Source: an uncultured Eubacteriales bacterium
GTDB taxonomy: Bacteria > Bacillota > Clostridia > Christensenellales > CAG-138
Length of the DNA: 37,122 nt
Direction of reading: 5' to 3'
Assembly (NCBI GenBank): GCA_902802805.1
Contig: CADCNE010000012.1
Coordinates: 1 to 37,122 of the forward strand
Below the pieces are notes generated by a model. That model was not told the origin of the DNA and did not search any database. It saw only the letters and a program-made list of their open reading frames with translations. The position numbers and the translations under genes were made by a program. Of the stretch, positions 1-8,290 are shown piece after piece (positions within the stretch are counted from its first letter, which is position 1; each line of letters starts with the position of its first letter).

Positions 1-354
1 CGGGGGGCGAAGCATTGGTGGATCGCCCTGATCGCGGGCGTCCTGCTGACGGCCCTGCTGATGTGGTGGATCTTCAAGCGGATCACCGCCAAGAAGGCGT
101 TCAAGATCTTCGGGGTGGTGTACATCGGCGCCATCGTGCTGCTGAACTGCGTGGCCGTGGGGAATCTGATCGCGTCTCCCTCCGCCTTTACCGGGATCTT
201 CGCCGCCGGTTCCCTGCTCTTCCTCGTCAGCGACATCGTGCTCATCCTGAACACCTTCGGCAAGGAGACGAAGCAGTGCCTGCGGGTGACCAACGTCGGC
301 CTCTACTACGCCGGGCAGATCCTGATCGCTTTGAGCCTGCTGTTTTTGAAATGA
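1..354 (+). CDS. YhhN-family (lysoplasmalogenase-like) membrane protein, 3' end only
   Basis: The reading frame is open from the first base of the window, so the start lies outside; about 117 residues remain. They are strongly hydrophobic, with roughly four membrane segments. The block with FLVSDIVLILNTF followed by YYAGQILIALSL matches the C-terminal signature of the YhhN family (a conserved SD in a helix, then a final YxxQxLI helix). YhhN/TMEM86 proteins hydrolyse the vinyl-ether bond of lysoplasmalogens, and plasmalogens are common in anaerobic Clostridia. The family call rests on motif recognition of a fragment; enzymatic activity is inferred. It converges with the large minus-strand operon and shares its terminator. 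Confidence 0.7.
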   Translation, partial: RGAKHWWIALIAGVLLTALLMWWIFKRITAKKAFKIFGVVYIGAIVLLNCVAVGNLIASPSAFTGIFAAGSLLFLVSDIVLILNTFGKETKQCLRVTNVGLYYAGQILIALSLLFLK

Positions 355-358
355 GCGA

Positions 359-412
359 CCCCAAAAACACCCGATCCCCCGGGCAACGCCGGGGGATCGG
401 GTGTTTTTGGGG
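359..412. terminator. Perfect bidirectional intrinsic terminator
   Basis: Bases 359-382 and 389-412 form a perfect 24-bp inverted repeat with a 6-base loop. The outer stem carries an A-run on the left (363-367) and a T-run on the right (404-408), so either transcript gets a GC-rich hairpin followed by U. It lies between the stop of the YhhN gene (354) and the stop of iolD (419), two convergent genes, and should serve both. Confidence 0.93.
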
Positions 413-418
413 GACGGA

Positions 419-2302
419 TCAATACTTCTTCGCGTCCTTCACATGAAGGAGGTGGTCCTCATAGGCGGCCAGGTTCCGGGGGTTCTCGGAGACCTCCGTG
501 TCGCCCACCCGCCACCAGGCGCCATAGCCCTCGGTCATGGACTTGGGCAGGACCCGGATGTCGAACACCACGGGCACGCCCTCTATGGTCTTGGCCTCCT
601 TGAGGGCCGCGTACAGCTCCGGGAGGGAACGGATGGTGTAGGCCTTGCATCCGTAGCCCTCGGCGATCTTCGCAAAGTCCACCGGCATGAAGGGGCCGGA
701 GTGCTCCCCGTCCTCGCCCCTAAAGCGGAGCTCGGTGCAGAGGGTGTCGTTGCCGTGGCCCACCTGCAGGTTGTTGATGCAGCCGAAGGAGGCGTTGTTG
801 AACACGCAGACGTTGATCTTCCTGTGCTCCTGGACGGCGGTCAAAAGCTCCGAGTGGAGCATGACGAAGCTGCCGTCGCCCACCATGGCGTACACGTCCC
901 TATCTCCGATGGCGTACTTGACGCCCAGGGCCCCGGAGACCTCGTAGCCCATGCAGGAGTAGCCGTACTCCATGTTGTAGGTGTCCACGGCCCGGGCGCA
1001 CCACATGCGCTGCATGTCGCCGGGCAGGGACCCGGAGGAGCCGATGGCCACGTCCTCGGGATCGATGGCGAAGTTGATGGCCCCCAGCACCGTGGTCTGG
1101 GAGGCGGCGTTGGCGTCGTTGACCTCGGGCACGTAGCCCTCCTTGTACTCGATGTGCTGCAACCGGTGGAGCTCCTTGGCCCAGCGGTCCCGGGCCCCTT
1201 CGATCTCGCCCGCATAGGGGGCCCGGTAGCCCTTGAGCTCCGCCAACAGGGCCGGCAAAGCCCGCTTGGCGTCGGCGATGACGGGCACGGCGTCCAGCTT
1301 CAGGGCCTGGAACTCGGACACGTTGATGTTGACGAATTTGGCGTCCTCACGGAACAGCCACTTGGAGGAGGTGGTGAAGTCGGTATAGCGGGTGCCCACG
1401 CCGATGATCACGTCCGCTTCCTTGGCGATCTCGTTGGCCGCGGAACAGCCGGTGACGCCGATGCCGCCCAGGTTCAGGGGATGATCGTATACGACGGCGC
1501 TCTTGCCCGCCTGGGTCTCCGCGAAGGGGATGCCCGTGGCTTCGGCGAAGGCTTTGAACTCCTCGTGGGCCTCGCTGTATCTCACGCCGCCGCCGCAGAT
1601 CAGCAGCGGCTTCTTCGCGGTGCGAACGACCTGGGCTGCTTCAGCCAGGGCCTCCGCTTCCGGCAGCCGCCGGGCCAGGCGATGGACCCGCTTCTGGAAG
1701 AAGGATTCGGGATAGTCGTAAGCTTCGCCCTCCACGTCCTGGGGAATGGCCAGGCACACGGCGCCGGTGTTGGCTGGGTCCGTCAGCACCCGGAAGGCGG
1801 AAAGAAGGGCGCTCATGAGCTGCTCGGGGCGGACGATCCGATCCCAGTACCGGCAGACGGCCCGAAAGGCGTCGTTGGTGGAGATGGACAGATCGTGGAT
1901 CTGCTCGATCTGCTGGAGCACCGGGTCCGGCTGGCGGCAGGCGTACACGTCGCCGGGCAGGATCAGCACGGGGATGTTGTTGGCCGTGGCAGTGGCGGCG
2001 GCGGTGACCATGTTGGCCGCGCCGGGGCCCACGGAGGAGGTGACGGCGATGATCTTCTTCCGCTTCATCTGCTTGGCGAAAGCCACGGCGGTATGGGCCA
2101 TGCCCTGCTCGTTCTTGCCCTGCCAGACCTTCAGGCGGCAGGTCTCCTGCCGTAGCGCCTGCCCCAGGCCCACCACGTTGCCGTGGCCGGGCAGCATGAT
2201 GACACCTTCCACGAAGGGGTGCTCCACGCCGTCATAGGCGATGTATTGGTTCTCCAGAAAACGTACCAGGGCCTGGGCCATGGTCAAGCGAACGGTCTTC
2301 AT
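419..2302 (-). CDS. iolD: IolD, 3D-(3,5/4)-trihydroxycyclohexane-1,2-dione hydrolase
   Basis: A 627-residue ThDP-dependent enzyme of the acetohydroxyacid-synthase fold. In myo-inositol catabolism it opens the ring of 3D-(3,5/4)-trihydroxycyclohexane-1,2-dione to give 5-deoxy-glucuronate. An N-terminal pyrimidine-binding domain ([12 protein letters not shown] with the catalytic Glu, then [11 protein letters not shown]), a central domain and a C-terminal diphosphate-binding domain ([10 protein letters not shown] followed by [13 protein letters not shown]) are present. Length fits the family (about 630-640). The start at 2302 is chosen because an AGGAGG site lies just upstream; the frame stays open 56 codons further, but that part overlaps iolB and looks non-coding. 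Last gene of the operon, directly after iolB. Confidence 0.93.
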   Translation of the reverse strand: MKTVRLTMAQALVRFLENQYIAYDGVEHPFVEGVIMLPGHGNVVGLGQALRQETCRLKVWQGKNEQGMAHTAVAFAKQMKRKKIIAVTSSVGPGAANMVTAAATATANNIPVLILPGDVYACRQPDPVLQQIEQIHDLSISTNDAFRAVCRYWDRIVRPEQLMSALLSAFRVLTDPANTGAVCLAIPQDVEGEAYDYPESFFQKRVHRLARRLPEAEALAEAAQVVRTAKKPLLICGGGVRYSEAHEEFKAFAEATGIPFAETQAGKSAVVYDHPLNLGGIGVTGCSAANEIAKEADVIIGVGTRYTDFTTSSKWLFREDAKFVNINVSEFQALKLDAVPVIADAKRALPALLAELKGYRAPYAGEIEGARDRWAKELHRLQHIEYKEGYVPEVNDANAASQTTVLGAINFAIDPEDVAIGSSGSLPGDMQRMWCARAVDTYNMEYGYSCMGYEVSGALGVKYAIGDRDVYAMVGDGSFVMLHSELLTAVQEHRKINVCVFNNASFGCINNLQVGHGNDTLCTELRFRGEDGEHSGPFMPVDFAKIAEGYGCKAYTIRSLPELYAALKEAKTIEGVPVVFDIRVLPKSMTEGYGAWWRVGDTEVSENPRNLAAYEDHLLHVKDAKKY

Positions 2303-2325
2303 GCTTCCCTCCTGATGAAATGAGA

Positions 2326-3117
2326 TTAGTCTTTGAAAATGTGATCGTTGGCGTCCGGCTTCCAGAGCCAGGCGTGCTCGGGATCGTCGATGCGGGTCTT
2401 GCGCCAGGGGTCGCCCTCCAGATGCCGGATGCCCCAGGCGTAGCACATGGCGTAGCCCGGCGCGGCGCACTGGGAATGGAAGCCGTGGTTGATCACGGCA
2501 AGGCCGTTGTGATGGGTCTCGTAGATTTCCCCGTTAGCAAACCCCGCGCCAAAGCCCTGGGGATAGTCGAACCGGTAAAAATACACCTCCGGCTGGGGAT
2601 GATGATGGGGCGGATAGGAGGACCACTTGCCGGGGAAGTTCAACACCTCGCCCAGGACCATGTTGGAGAAGGGCGCGTTCTCATAGTCGAAGAAGGTCTT
2701 GATCTCCCGGCGCATGGCGCCCATAAGCTCCCCATTGGCCCCGGCGTGCTGGACCTGGACCGTCTCAGGGGTGTAGAGGACGGGCTTGTAGTCCCGATCG
2801 TTGGGGGTCTGCTGGATGTACAGCTCCGCGTGAGATCTGGCGATCAGGCCGATTTTGGTCCCCCGGGGCGCCAGCAGGCAATAGGCCTCATAGCGGAAGC
2901 AGTCGGGCCGCTCCATGGGCACGACCTTCTCCCCGTAGCTCAACTCCACCGCGCCCTCGAACAGCAGCACGGCGGTCTCCTTCTCAGGATCGTGGATGGC
3001 GTAGGCGTCGCCCGGCTCCAGCACCAGCAGGCCTACGTCCATCATGGTGCCGAGATCGTCCCGGGCGGCGTCGATATACGCGTTGTAGCCCCGATGGAGC
3101 TTCTTGTCGAAGTACAT
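2326..3117 (-). CDS. iolB: IolB, 5-deoxy-glucuronate isomerase
   Basis: A 263-residue cupin-fold isomerase that converts 5-deoxy-D-glucuronate to 5-dehydro-2-deoxy-D-gluconate, the step after IolD. The signature block [20 protein letters not shown], with its metal-binding histidines and glutamate, is intact, and a further conserved HHNG and [14 protein letters not shown] follow. Length matches the family. An AAAGGAG site precedes the ATG. It sits between iolE and iolD with 12- and 23-base gaps, so the three are certainly co-transcribed. Confidence 0.95.
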   Translation of the reverse strand: MYFDKKLHRGYNAYIDAARDDLGTMMDVGLLVLEPGDAYAIHDPEKETAVLLFEGAVELSYGEKVVPMERPDCFRYEAYCLLAPRGTKIGLIARSHAELYIQQTPNDRDYKPVLYTPETVQVQHAGANGELMGAMRREIKTFFDYENAPFSNMVLGEVLNFPGKWSSYPPHHHPQPEVYFYRFDYPQGFGAGFANGEIYETHHNGLAVINHGFHSQCAAPGYAMCYAWGIRHLEGDPWRKTRIDDPEHAWLWKPDANDHIFKD

Positions 3118-3129
3118 AGCTTTCTCCTT

Positions 3130-4038
3130 TTACAGCCCCGTGTGCGCGGCGATATATTTGCGTCCCTTGATGGCGTATTCCAAGGGGTTCGCCTTGGCGG
3201 GGTCCTGCTCAGCCTCCACCAGGAGCCAACCCTCATATTTGGCGTCGGACAGGACCTTGAACACCGGGTCGAAATCCACGTCCCCGTCCCCGGGCACGGT
3301 GAAGGCCCCGTTGCGCACGGCGGTCAAAAAGCTCCAATCCTTGTCCCGGGCCTCCTTGACCACCGAGAGGCGCATGTCCTTCAGATGGACGTGGCCTACC
3401 CGGTCCACGTATTTCTTGAGCATGGCGAGGGGGTCCTCCCCGGCGAAGGTGAAGTGACCCGTGTCGTAGCAGAGGAACACGTACCGGGGGTCGGTGTTGG
3501 CCATCATCCGGTCGGTCTCCGCGGCGGTCTGGACCACGGTGCCCATGTGGTGATGGAAGCAGAGCTTGAAGCCCCGTTCCTCGGCGGCCTTGCCCAGGAC
3601 GTCCAGCCCTCTGCAGAGGCGATCCCACTCCTCGTCGTTCATGACGTGCTTATGGTTCCCGGTCAGGATGGGGGTGTTCACCTGGCCCTGGATGGAATAG
3701 CTCTGCTCGGACACGTTGATCCGGTCGGCGCCCACGGCGGCGAGGAAGTCCAGCTCCCTGTTGAAATCCGCCAGGTTTTCCTCCAGCGGTTTGGTCAGCA
3801 AAAAGGAGGAGAACCAGCGGCTGGCGATCCGCATGCCCCGCAGGTCCAGCTCCCACTTCAATTCCTTGGGGTCCTTGGGGTATTTGTTCCCGATCTCGCA
3901 GCCGGTGAACCCGGCAAGGGCCATCTCGCTGACGGTCTGCCGGAAGGTGTTCTCCGCGCCCAGCTCGGGCATATCGTCGTTGCACCAGCCGATGGGCGCG
4001 ATGCCCAGCTTCACTTTCTTAGGGTCAAACAGTGCCAT
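3130..4038 (-). CDS. iolE: IolE, 2-keto-myo-inositol dehydratase
   Basis: A 302-residue TIM-barrel protein of the xylose-isomerase-like family. It dehydrates scyllo-inosose (2-keto-myo-inositol) to 3D-(3,5/4)-trihydroxycyclohexane-1,2-dione. Family blocks seen are IAPIGWCNDDMPELG near the N-terminus, CFHHHMGT, CYDTGHFTFAG and HVHLKD, and an acidic VEAEQDP near the end, together providing the metal-binding Glu/Asp/His set. The start at 4038 is chosen for its AAGGAG site, which overlaps the stop codon of the upstream malic enzyme gene (13 bases between the genes). A longer open frame to 4167 runs back into that gene and is not believed. Confidence 0.94.
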   Translation of the reverse strand: MALFDPKKVKLGIAPIGWCNDDMPELGAENTFRQTVSEMALAGFTGCEIGNKYPKDPKELKWELDLRGMRIASRWFSSFLLTKPLEENLADFNRELDFLAAVGADRINVSEQSYSIQGQVNTPILTGNHKHVMNDEEWDRLCRGLDVLGKAAEERGFKLCFHHHMGTVVQTAAETDRMMANTDPRYVFLCYDTGHFTFAGEDPLAMLKKYVDRVGHVHLKDMRLSVVKEARDKDWSFLTAVRNGAFTVPGDGDVDFDPVFKVLSDAKYEGWLLVEAEQDPAKANPLEYAIKGRKYIAAHTGL

Positions 4039-4051
4039 GTTTTCGCTCCTT

Positions 4052-5224
4052 TCAGATCCTGGCGACGCCGCTTTTGCGCGCCGCCGCCGCCACAGCCGCC
4101 GCCACCGCGGGACCGACCCGCTTGTCGAATGCTTTCGGGATGATATAGTCGGCGGAGAGCTCCTCATCGGAGATCAGGTCTGCCAGCGCCTTCGCAGCCG
4201 CCATCTTCATCTCTTCGTTGATGTCGCTTGCGCGGACGTCGAACGTGCCGCGGAAGATGCCCGGGAACGCGAGAACGTTGTTGATCTGGTTCGGGAAATC
4301 GCTTCTGCCGGTCGCGATCACGCGCGCGCCGCCTGCCTTGGCGTCGTCCGGGAAGATTTCCGGCGTCGGGTTCGCGCAGGCGAAGATGATCGCGTCGCGA
4401 TTCATCGTTTTGACCATTTCGGTCGTGACCGTGCCGGGCGCGGAAACGCCGATGAACACGTCTGCGCCGACAAGCTGATCCGCAAGCGAACCGGGTTTGC
4501 GCTCAAGGTTTGTGACTTCCGCCATCTCTTCCTTGATCCAGTTCAGGCCGTCGCGGCCCTTGTAGATCGCGCCTTTGCGGTCGCACATCGTGATGTGTTT
4601 GAAGCCCGCGGAGAGCAAAAGCTTCACGATCGAGACCGCCGCCGCGCCTGCGCCGGAGGTAACGACCCTGACGTCCTCCTTGTTTTTGTCGACGACCTTC
4701 AGTGCGTTCGTGAGACCCGCGAGCGTGATGACAGCGGTGCCGTGCTGATCGTCGTGGAAGATCGGGATGTCGCACTTTTCTTTCAGCTTGCGCTCGATTT
4801 CGAAGCAGCGGGGCGCCGAGATGTCCTCGAGATTGATGCCGCCGAACGAACCGGAAAGCAGATAAACCGCGTTGACGAACTCGTCGACGTCGTGCGTCTT
4901 GATGCACAGCGGGAACGCGTCCACGTTGCCGAACGACTTGAAGAGCACGCACTTGCCTTCCATGACCGGCATGCCGGCTTCGGGACCGATGTCGCCAAGA
5001 CCCAATACCGCGCTTCCGTCGGTGATGACGGCGCAGAGATTGTGACGGCGGGTCAGCTCATAACTCTTGTTGATGTCCTTCTGGATCTCCAGGCACGGCT
5101 GTGCAACGCCGGGCGTATATGCCAGACTCAGGTCTTCTTTGGTCGTCACGGGAACCGTTGCGATCACTTCGATTTTGCCTTTCCATTCTCCGTGCAGGCG
5201 CAGGGATTCTTTTGCGTAATCCAT
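4052..5224 (-). CDS. Malic enzyme, NAD(P)-dependent, oxaloacetate-decarboxylating
   Basis: A 390-residue short bacterial-type malic enzyme, which oxidatively decarboxylates L-malate to pyruvate and CO2. Visible blocks are YTPGVAQPCLEI, ITDGSAVLGLGDIG, KSFGNVDAFPLC, EDISAPRCFEIE and FHDDQHGTAVI, followed by a Rossmann motif SGAGAAAVSIVKLL. Metal-binding E/D residues are in place. It lies inside the operon between larA-like and iolE genes with 13-14 base gaps. Its codon use differs from its neighbours: many TCG, GCG, GTT and CGC codons, where neighbours favour GCC, TCC, GTG and CGG. This suggests a later insertion from another source. NAD versus NADP preference cannot be read. Confidence 0.92.
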   Translation of the reverse strand: MDYAKESLRLHGEWKGKIEVIATVPVTTKEDLSLAYTPGVAQPCLEIQKDINKSYELTRRHNLCAVITDGSAVLGLGDIGPEAGMPVMEGKCVLFKSFGNVDAFPLCIKTHDVDEFVNAVYLLSGSFGGINLEDISAPRCFEIERKLKEKCDIPIFHDDQHGTAVITLAGLTNALKVVDKNKEDVRVVTSGAGAAAVSIVKLLLSAGFKHITMCDRKGAIYKGRDGLNWIKEEMAEVTNLERKPGSLADQLVGADVFIGVSAPGTVTTEMVKTMNRDAIIFACANPTPEIFPDDAKAGGARVIATGRSDFPNQINNVLAFPGIFRGTFDVRASDINEEMKMAAAKALADLISDEELSADYIIPKAFDKRVGPAVAAAVAAAARKSGVARI

Positions 5225-5238
5225 GAAATCTTTCTCCT

Positions 5239-6492
5239 TTATCGCTTGATGACTTTCGGCAGGGTGGAACCGCCGTAGGGCATGCTGAGCACCCGTGCGT
5301 CAGGGCCTAATTTTTCAAAAGCATGGTCCAGCGCCGTCTGGGCCGAGGGTTGGGGCACCAGGAACAAGGAGCGGACGAAGTCGGCGTCCAACTCACTCAC
5401 CAGGTCCACCTCCACCCTCTCCAGCACCATGGCGATGGCCGCCGCCTTGTGACCGCCCAGCTTGAACTCCCGTTGGATGCGCTCGATGAGGGAACGGGCC
5501 GTGGGCGCGGTGGTCATCCATTCCTCGAAGGTCCTCTCCCCCAGGCCCTCCCGGCAGGAGCCGATGAGGATGATGATCCCCCCGTCCCGCACGGCGTGCT
5601 TGGCGTTGTCCAGAGCCTTCTGGGTCTGGTACAGGTTCAGGTCCTTGGGCGCGCCGCCCTGAGAGACCAGGACGATGTCCGCCGCCTCGGCAAGCTCCTT
5701 CCGGTACAGGGTATCCAAGAAGGCGCAGCCCGCCCGATGGGCTTTCGTCACGTCTCCCGCGACGGCTTTCAGAATCTCTTTATGCTCGGAAAGGACCACG
5801 TTCAAAATGAAGTCGACGCCTACCATGGCCCCGGCTTCCTCGATGTCCATCCTGAGGGGATTCCCTTCCAGGTTCCCGGCGCAGCATTCCGGCAGGACCA
5901 TGCGGCTGTGGTTGGCCTGGATGGCGGCCCGGGTGGACACGCCGGGCATGATGGCTTTAGCGCCGCCGGAATAGCCGGCAAAATAGTGATATTCGATGTT
6001 GCCCAGGCAGATGCGCCGATCCGCCTCCGCCACGACCCGGGTGATGTCCACGGGGGTGCCCCGGGAGGTCGTGCCATAGGAGACGCAGTCATCGGGGTCG
6101 CTGTCCACGCATTGGATCTCGGAATAGGCACGCTCTCCGGCCAGCTTCCGCCGTTCCGCCTCCGTATGCTGCCGATGGCTGCCCAGGGCGAACACCAGGG
6201 TGATGTCCTCCGGTCGGACGCCGCCCGCATAGAGCTCGTCCAGCAGGGCGGGCATGACCTTGGCCGTGGGCATGGGCCGGGTGATGTCGCTGGTGACGAT
6301 GGCTATGGTCTCCCCGGGGCGGACCGTGTCCCGAAGCCGGGGGGCGCCGATGGGCTCTTGCAGGGCGCGGGCTACCTCCGCCTCGCCGGTGAGGCCCAGG
6401 GGCACGTCGTTGGCGTGGAGCTCCCCTATGAGATTCCTCTCGGGGACCTCCACCTCCTGAACACCTGTGCCAAATCCAAATGTCAGCTTCAT
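5239..6492 (-). CDS. LarA-family nickel-dependent 2-hydroxyacid racemase/epimerase
   Basis: A 417-residue protein with the LarA hallmarks: DITRP (69-73), GSHRQHT (104-110, His106 and His109), EYHYFAGYSGGAK (167-179) and His195. Lys179 and His195 are 16 residues apart, exactly as Lys184 and His200 of Lactiplantibacillus LarA, which bind the nickel-pincer nucleotide; His169 corresponds to His174. The family racemises lactate, malate and other 2-hydroxyacids. The neighbouring malic enzyme makes malate a reasonable candidate substrate (inference). The cofactor genes larB, larC and larE are not in the window. The start overlaps the transketolase stop as ATGA, so translation is probably coupled. 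Confidence 0.85.
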   Translation of the reverse strand: MKLTFGFGTGVQEVEVPERNLIGELHANDVPLGLTGEAEVARALQEPIGAPRLRDTVRPGETIAIVTSDITRPMPTAKVMPALLDELYAGGVRPEDITLVFALGSHRQHTEAERRKLAGERAYSEIQCVDSDPDDCVSYGTTSRGTPVDITRVVAEADRRICLGNIEYHYFAGYSGGAKAIMPGVSTRAAIQANHSRMVLPECCAGNLEGNPLRMDIEEAGAMVGVDFILNVVLSEHKEILKAVAGDVTKAHRAGCAFLDTLYRKELAEAADIVLVSQGGAPKDLNLYQTQKALDNAKHAVRDGGIIILIGSCREGLGERTFEEWMTTAPTARSLIERIQREFKLGGHKAAAIAMVLERVEVDLVSELDADFVRSLFLVPQPSAQTALDHAFEKLGPDARVLSMPYGGSTLPKVIKR

Positions 6493-7430
6493 TTCGCTCT
6501 CTTTCTGGCGACGATGGCCTTGACCTGCTCCTCAATGTGGGCCGCCGTCAGGCCGAACCGCTTCTGCAGGTATCCCTGGGTGCCCACCTCGCCGAACTCG
6601 TCCTCCACGGCCACGCAGGCGGCGGGCACGGGGCAGCCCTCGGCCAGGGCTTCCAGCACCGCCGTATAGAGGCCCCCATGCCGGTTGGCGTTCTCCGCCA
6701 CCACCGCGGCGCCGGTCTTCTTGGCCCAATCAATCACGGCCTCCCAATCGAGAGGCTTGATGGTGAAGCAGTCCACCACCGCCACGGATAGGCCCTGCTT
6801 CTCCAGGGACAGGGCGGCCTGCATGGCCTCGTGGAGCATGATGCCCGCGGCGAAGACCACCGCGTCGGTGCCCTCCCGGAGGGTGACGGCCTTGCCGATC
6901 ATGAGGTCGCTGCCGTCCTCATAGACCCGGGCCAGCTGCTTGCGGCCCACCCGGATGTACTTGATCCCCGGGCGATAGACGCACTGCTTGAGCACGCTCT
7001 CCAGGCAGGTGGGGTCGGACACGTCGATCACCGTGCTGCCGGGCAGGACGCTGTAGAGGGCCACGTCCTCGAAGGGCATGTGGGTGCCGCCGTTCATGGC
7101 CGCCGTGACGCCGGGATCCGTGCCGATCACCGTGATGTCGTTCTTGCCGTAACCGCCGGAGAGGAAGATCGGCCCGAAGGAGTGGATGATGGGCCGATAG
7201 CCCGCCACGGCGAGGCCCGCGGCCACGCCGGCCATGTTGCTCTCGGCAATGCCGCAGTCGATGGCCCGCTCTGGGTTCTGCTTGGCCCACTTCAGGGTGC
7301 CGCAGCAGCTCATGAGGTCCGCGTCCAGATAGATGGTGTTCTCGTCCTCGGTCACGATCTTTTCAATGGTGGCCCCAAGGACCTCCTTGCAGAGGCGCGG
7401 GTCCATTTCACCGGTATATACGATTTTCAT
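6489..7430 (-). CDS. Transketolase, C-terminal subunit (split type)
   Basis: A 313-residue protein with the pyrimidine-binding and C-terminal domains of transketolase. Blocks seen are DADLMSCCG, CGIAESNMAGVAAGLAVAG (carrying the catalytic Glu), a GTDPGVTAAMNGGTHMPFED region and a C-terminal domain ending GYLQKRFGLTA. It pairs with the N-terminal subunit directly upstream to form the ThDP enzyme moving two-carbon units between ketoses and aldoses. Split transketolases often sit in sugar-specific operons (apulose-4-phosphate transketolase AptA/AptB is a known case), so the donor may not be xylulose 5-phosphate. GGAGG spacing favours the ATG at 7430 over the one at 7436. Confidence 0.92.
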   Translation of the reverse strand: MKIVYTGEMDPRLCKEVLGATIEKIVTEDENTIYLDADLMSCCGTLKWAKQNPERAIDCGIAESNMAGVAAGLAVAGYRPIIHSFGPIFLSGGYGKNDITVIGTDPGVTAAMNGGTHMPFEDVALYSVLPGSTVIDVSDPTCLESVLKQCVYRPGIKYIRVGRKQLARVYEDGSDLMIGKAVTLREGTDAVVFAAGIMLHEAMQAALSLEKQGLSVAVVDCFTIKPLDWEAVIDWAKKTGAAVVAENANRHGGLYTAVLEALAEGCPVPAACVAVEDEFGEVGTQGYLQKRFGLTAAHIEEQVKAIVARKRAK

Positions 7431-7432
7431 AG

Positions 7433-8275
7433 TCATCCCTCCAATGCGGCCAGATCCGCCTGCAGCTCAGCCATCCAGCGGGCGTACCGCTCGTCGTTGA
7501 TGGGCATGCTGTGGTTCATCTCCGTGTTCTCCGCCTCGGCGATGCCGTGGCCCTTCACCGTGTCGAGCACGATGGCGTAGGGCTTGTCACCCCCCTGACG
7601 GGTCCGTTCCAGGGCCCCAGCGATGGCCGCCACGTCCCCGCCGTCCACCTGCACGGTATCGAAGCCGAAGGCCTCCATCTTGGCGGCGATGTTTCCTAAA
7701 GGCAGCACCTCGTCCACCCGGCCGTCCAGCTGCTTCTTGTTCCAGTCGATGAGGACCGCCAGATTGCTGAGCTTGTGGGCCGCGGCGAAGGCGAAGGCTT
7801 CCCAGCACTGACCCTCGTCCAGCTCACCGTCGCCCACGATGAGGAACACCCGGTTCTTCCGGCCCTTAAGCCGGTTGCCCAGGGCCAATCCAGCGGCCTG
7901 GGAGGTGCCCTGGCCCAGGGAGCCCGTGGTCACGTCGATGCCGGGGGTCTTGTTCCGATCGCAGTGGCTGGGGAGCCGGGTGCCGCCCTGGTTCAGGGTC
8001 TTCAGCTCCTCATAGGGGAAGTAGCCCTTCAACGCCAACGTCCCGTAGACCGCCGGGCCGGCATGTCCCTTGGACACCACCAGATAGTCTCGATCCGGCC
8101 ACTGGGGGTCCTCCGGCCGCACGTTCATCTCCCGCCCGTAGAGGACGGCCAGCACGTCCGCGATGCTCAGCGCCCCGCCCACATGGCCGGAGCCGATGGC
8201 GTGGATCGCCTCCACCAGCGCCATGCGGATGCGGACGGCAAAGGCCTGCAACGCTTTCTTTTCACTCGATTCCAT
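7433..8275 (-). CDS. Transketolase, N-terminal subunit (split type)
   Basis: A 280-residue ThDP-binding half of transketolase. IGSGHVGGALSIADVL (28-42) and SKGHAGPAVY carry the conserved histidines; GDGELDEGQCWEA (148-160) followed by IDWNKKQLDG is the ThDP/metal motif. Only this domain is present; the rest is encoded by the next gene, whose upstream ATG overlaps this stop as ATGA. Good AAAGGAG site. It lies between pgk and the C-terminal subunit, so the pentose-phosphate step and triose oxidation are co-expressed. Confidence 0.93.
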   Translation of the reverse strand: MESSEKKALQAFAVRIRMALVEAIHAIGSGHVGGALSIADVLAVLYGREMNVRPEDPQWPDRDYLVVSKGHAGPAVYGTLALKGYFPYEELKTLNQGGTRLPSHCDRNKTPGIDVTTGSLGQGTSQAAGLALGNRLKGRKNRVFLIVGDGELDEGQCWEAFAFAAAHKLSNLAVLIDWNKKQLDGRVDEVLPLGNIAAKMEAFGFDTVQVDGGDVAAIAGALERTRQGGDKPYAIVLDTVKGHGIAEAENTEMNHSMPINDERYARWMAELQADLAALEG

Positions 8276-8290
8276 ATCCGATCTCTCCTT

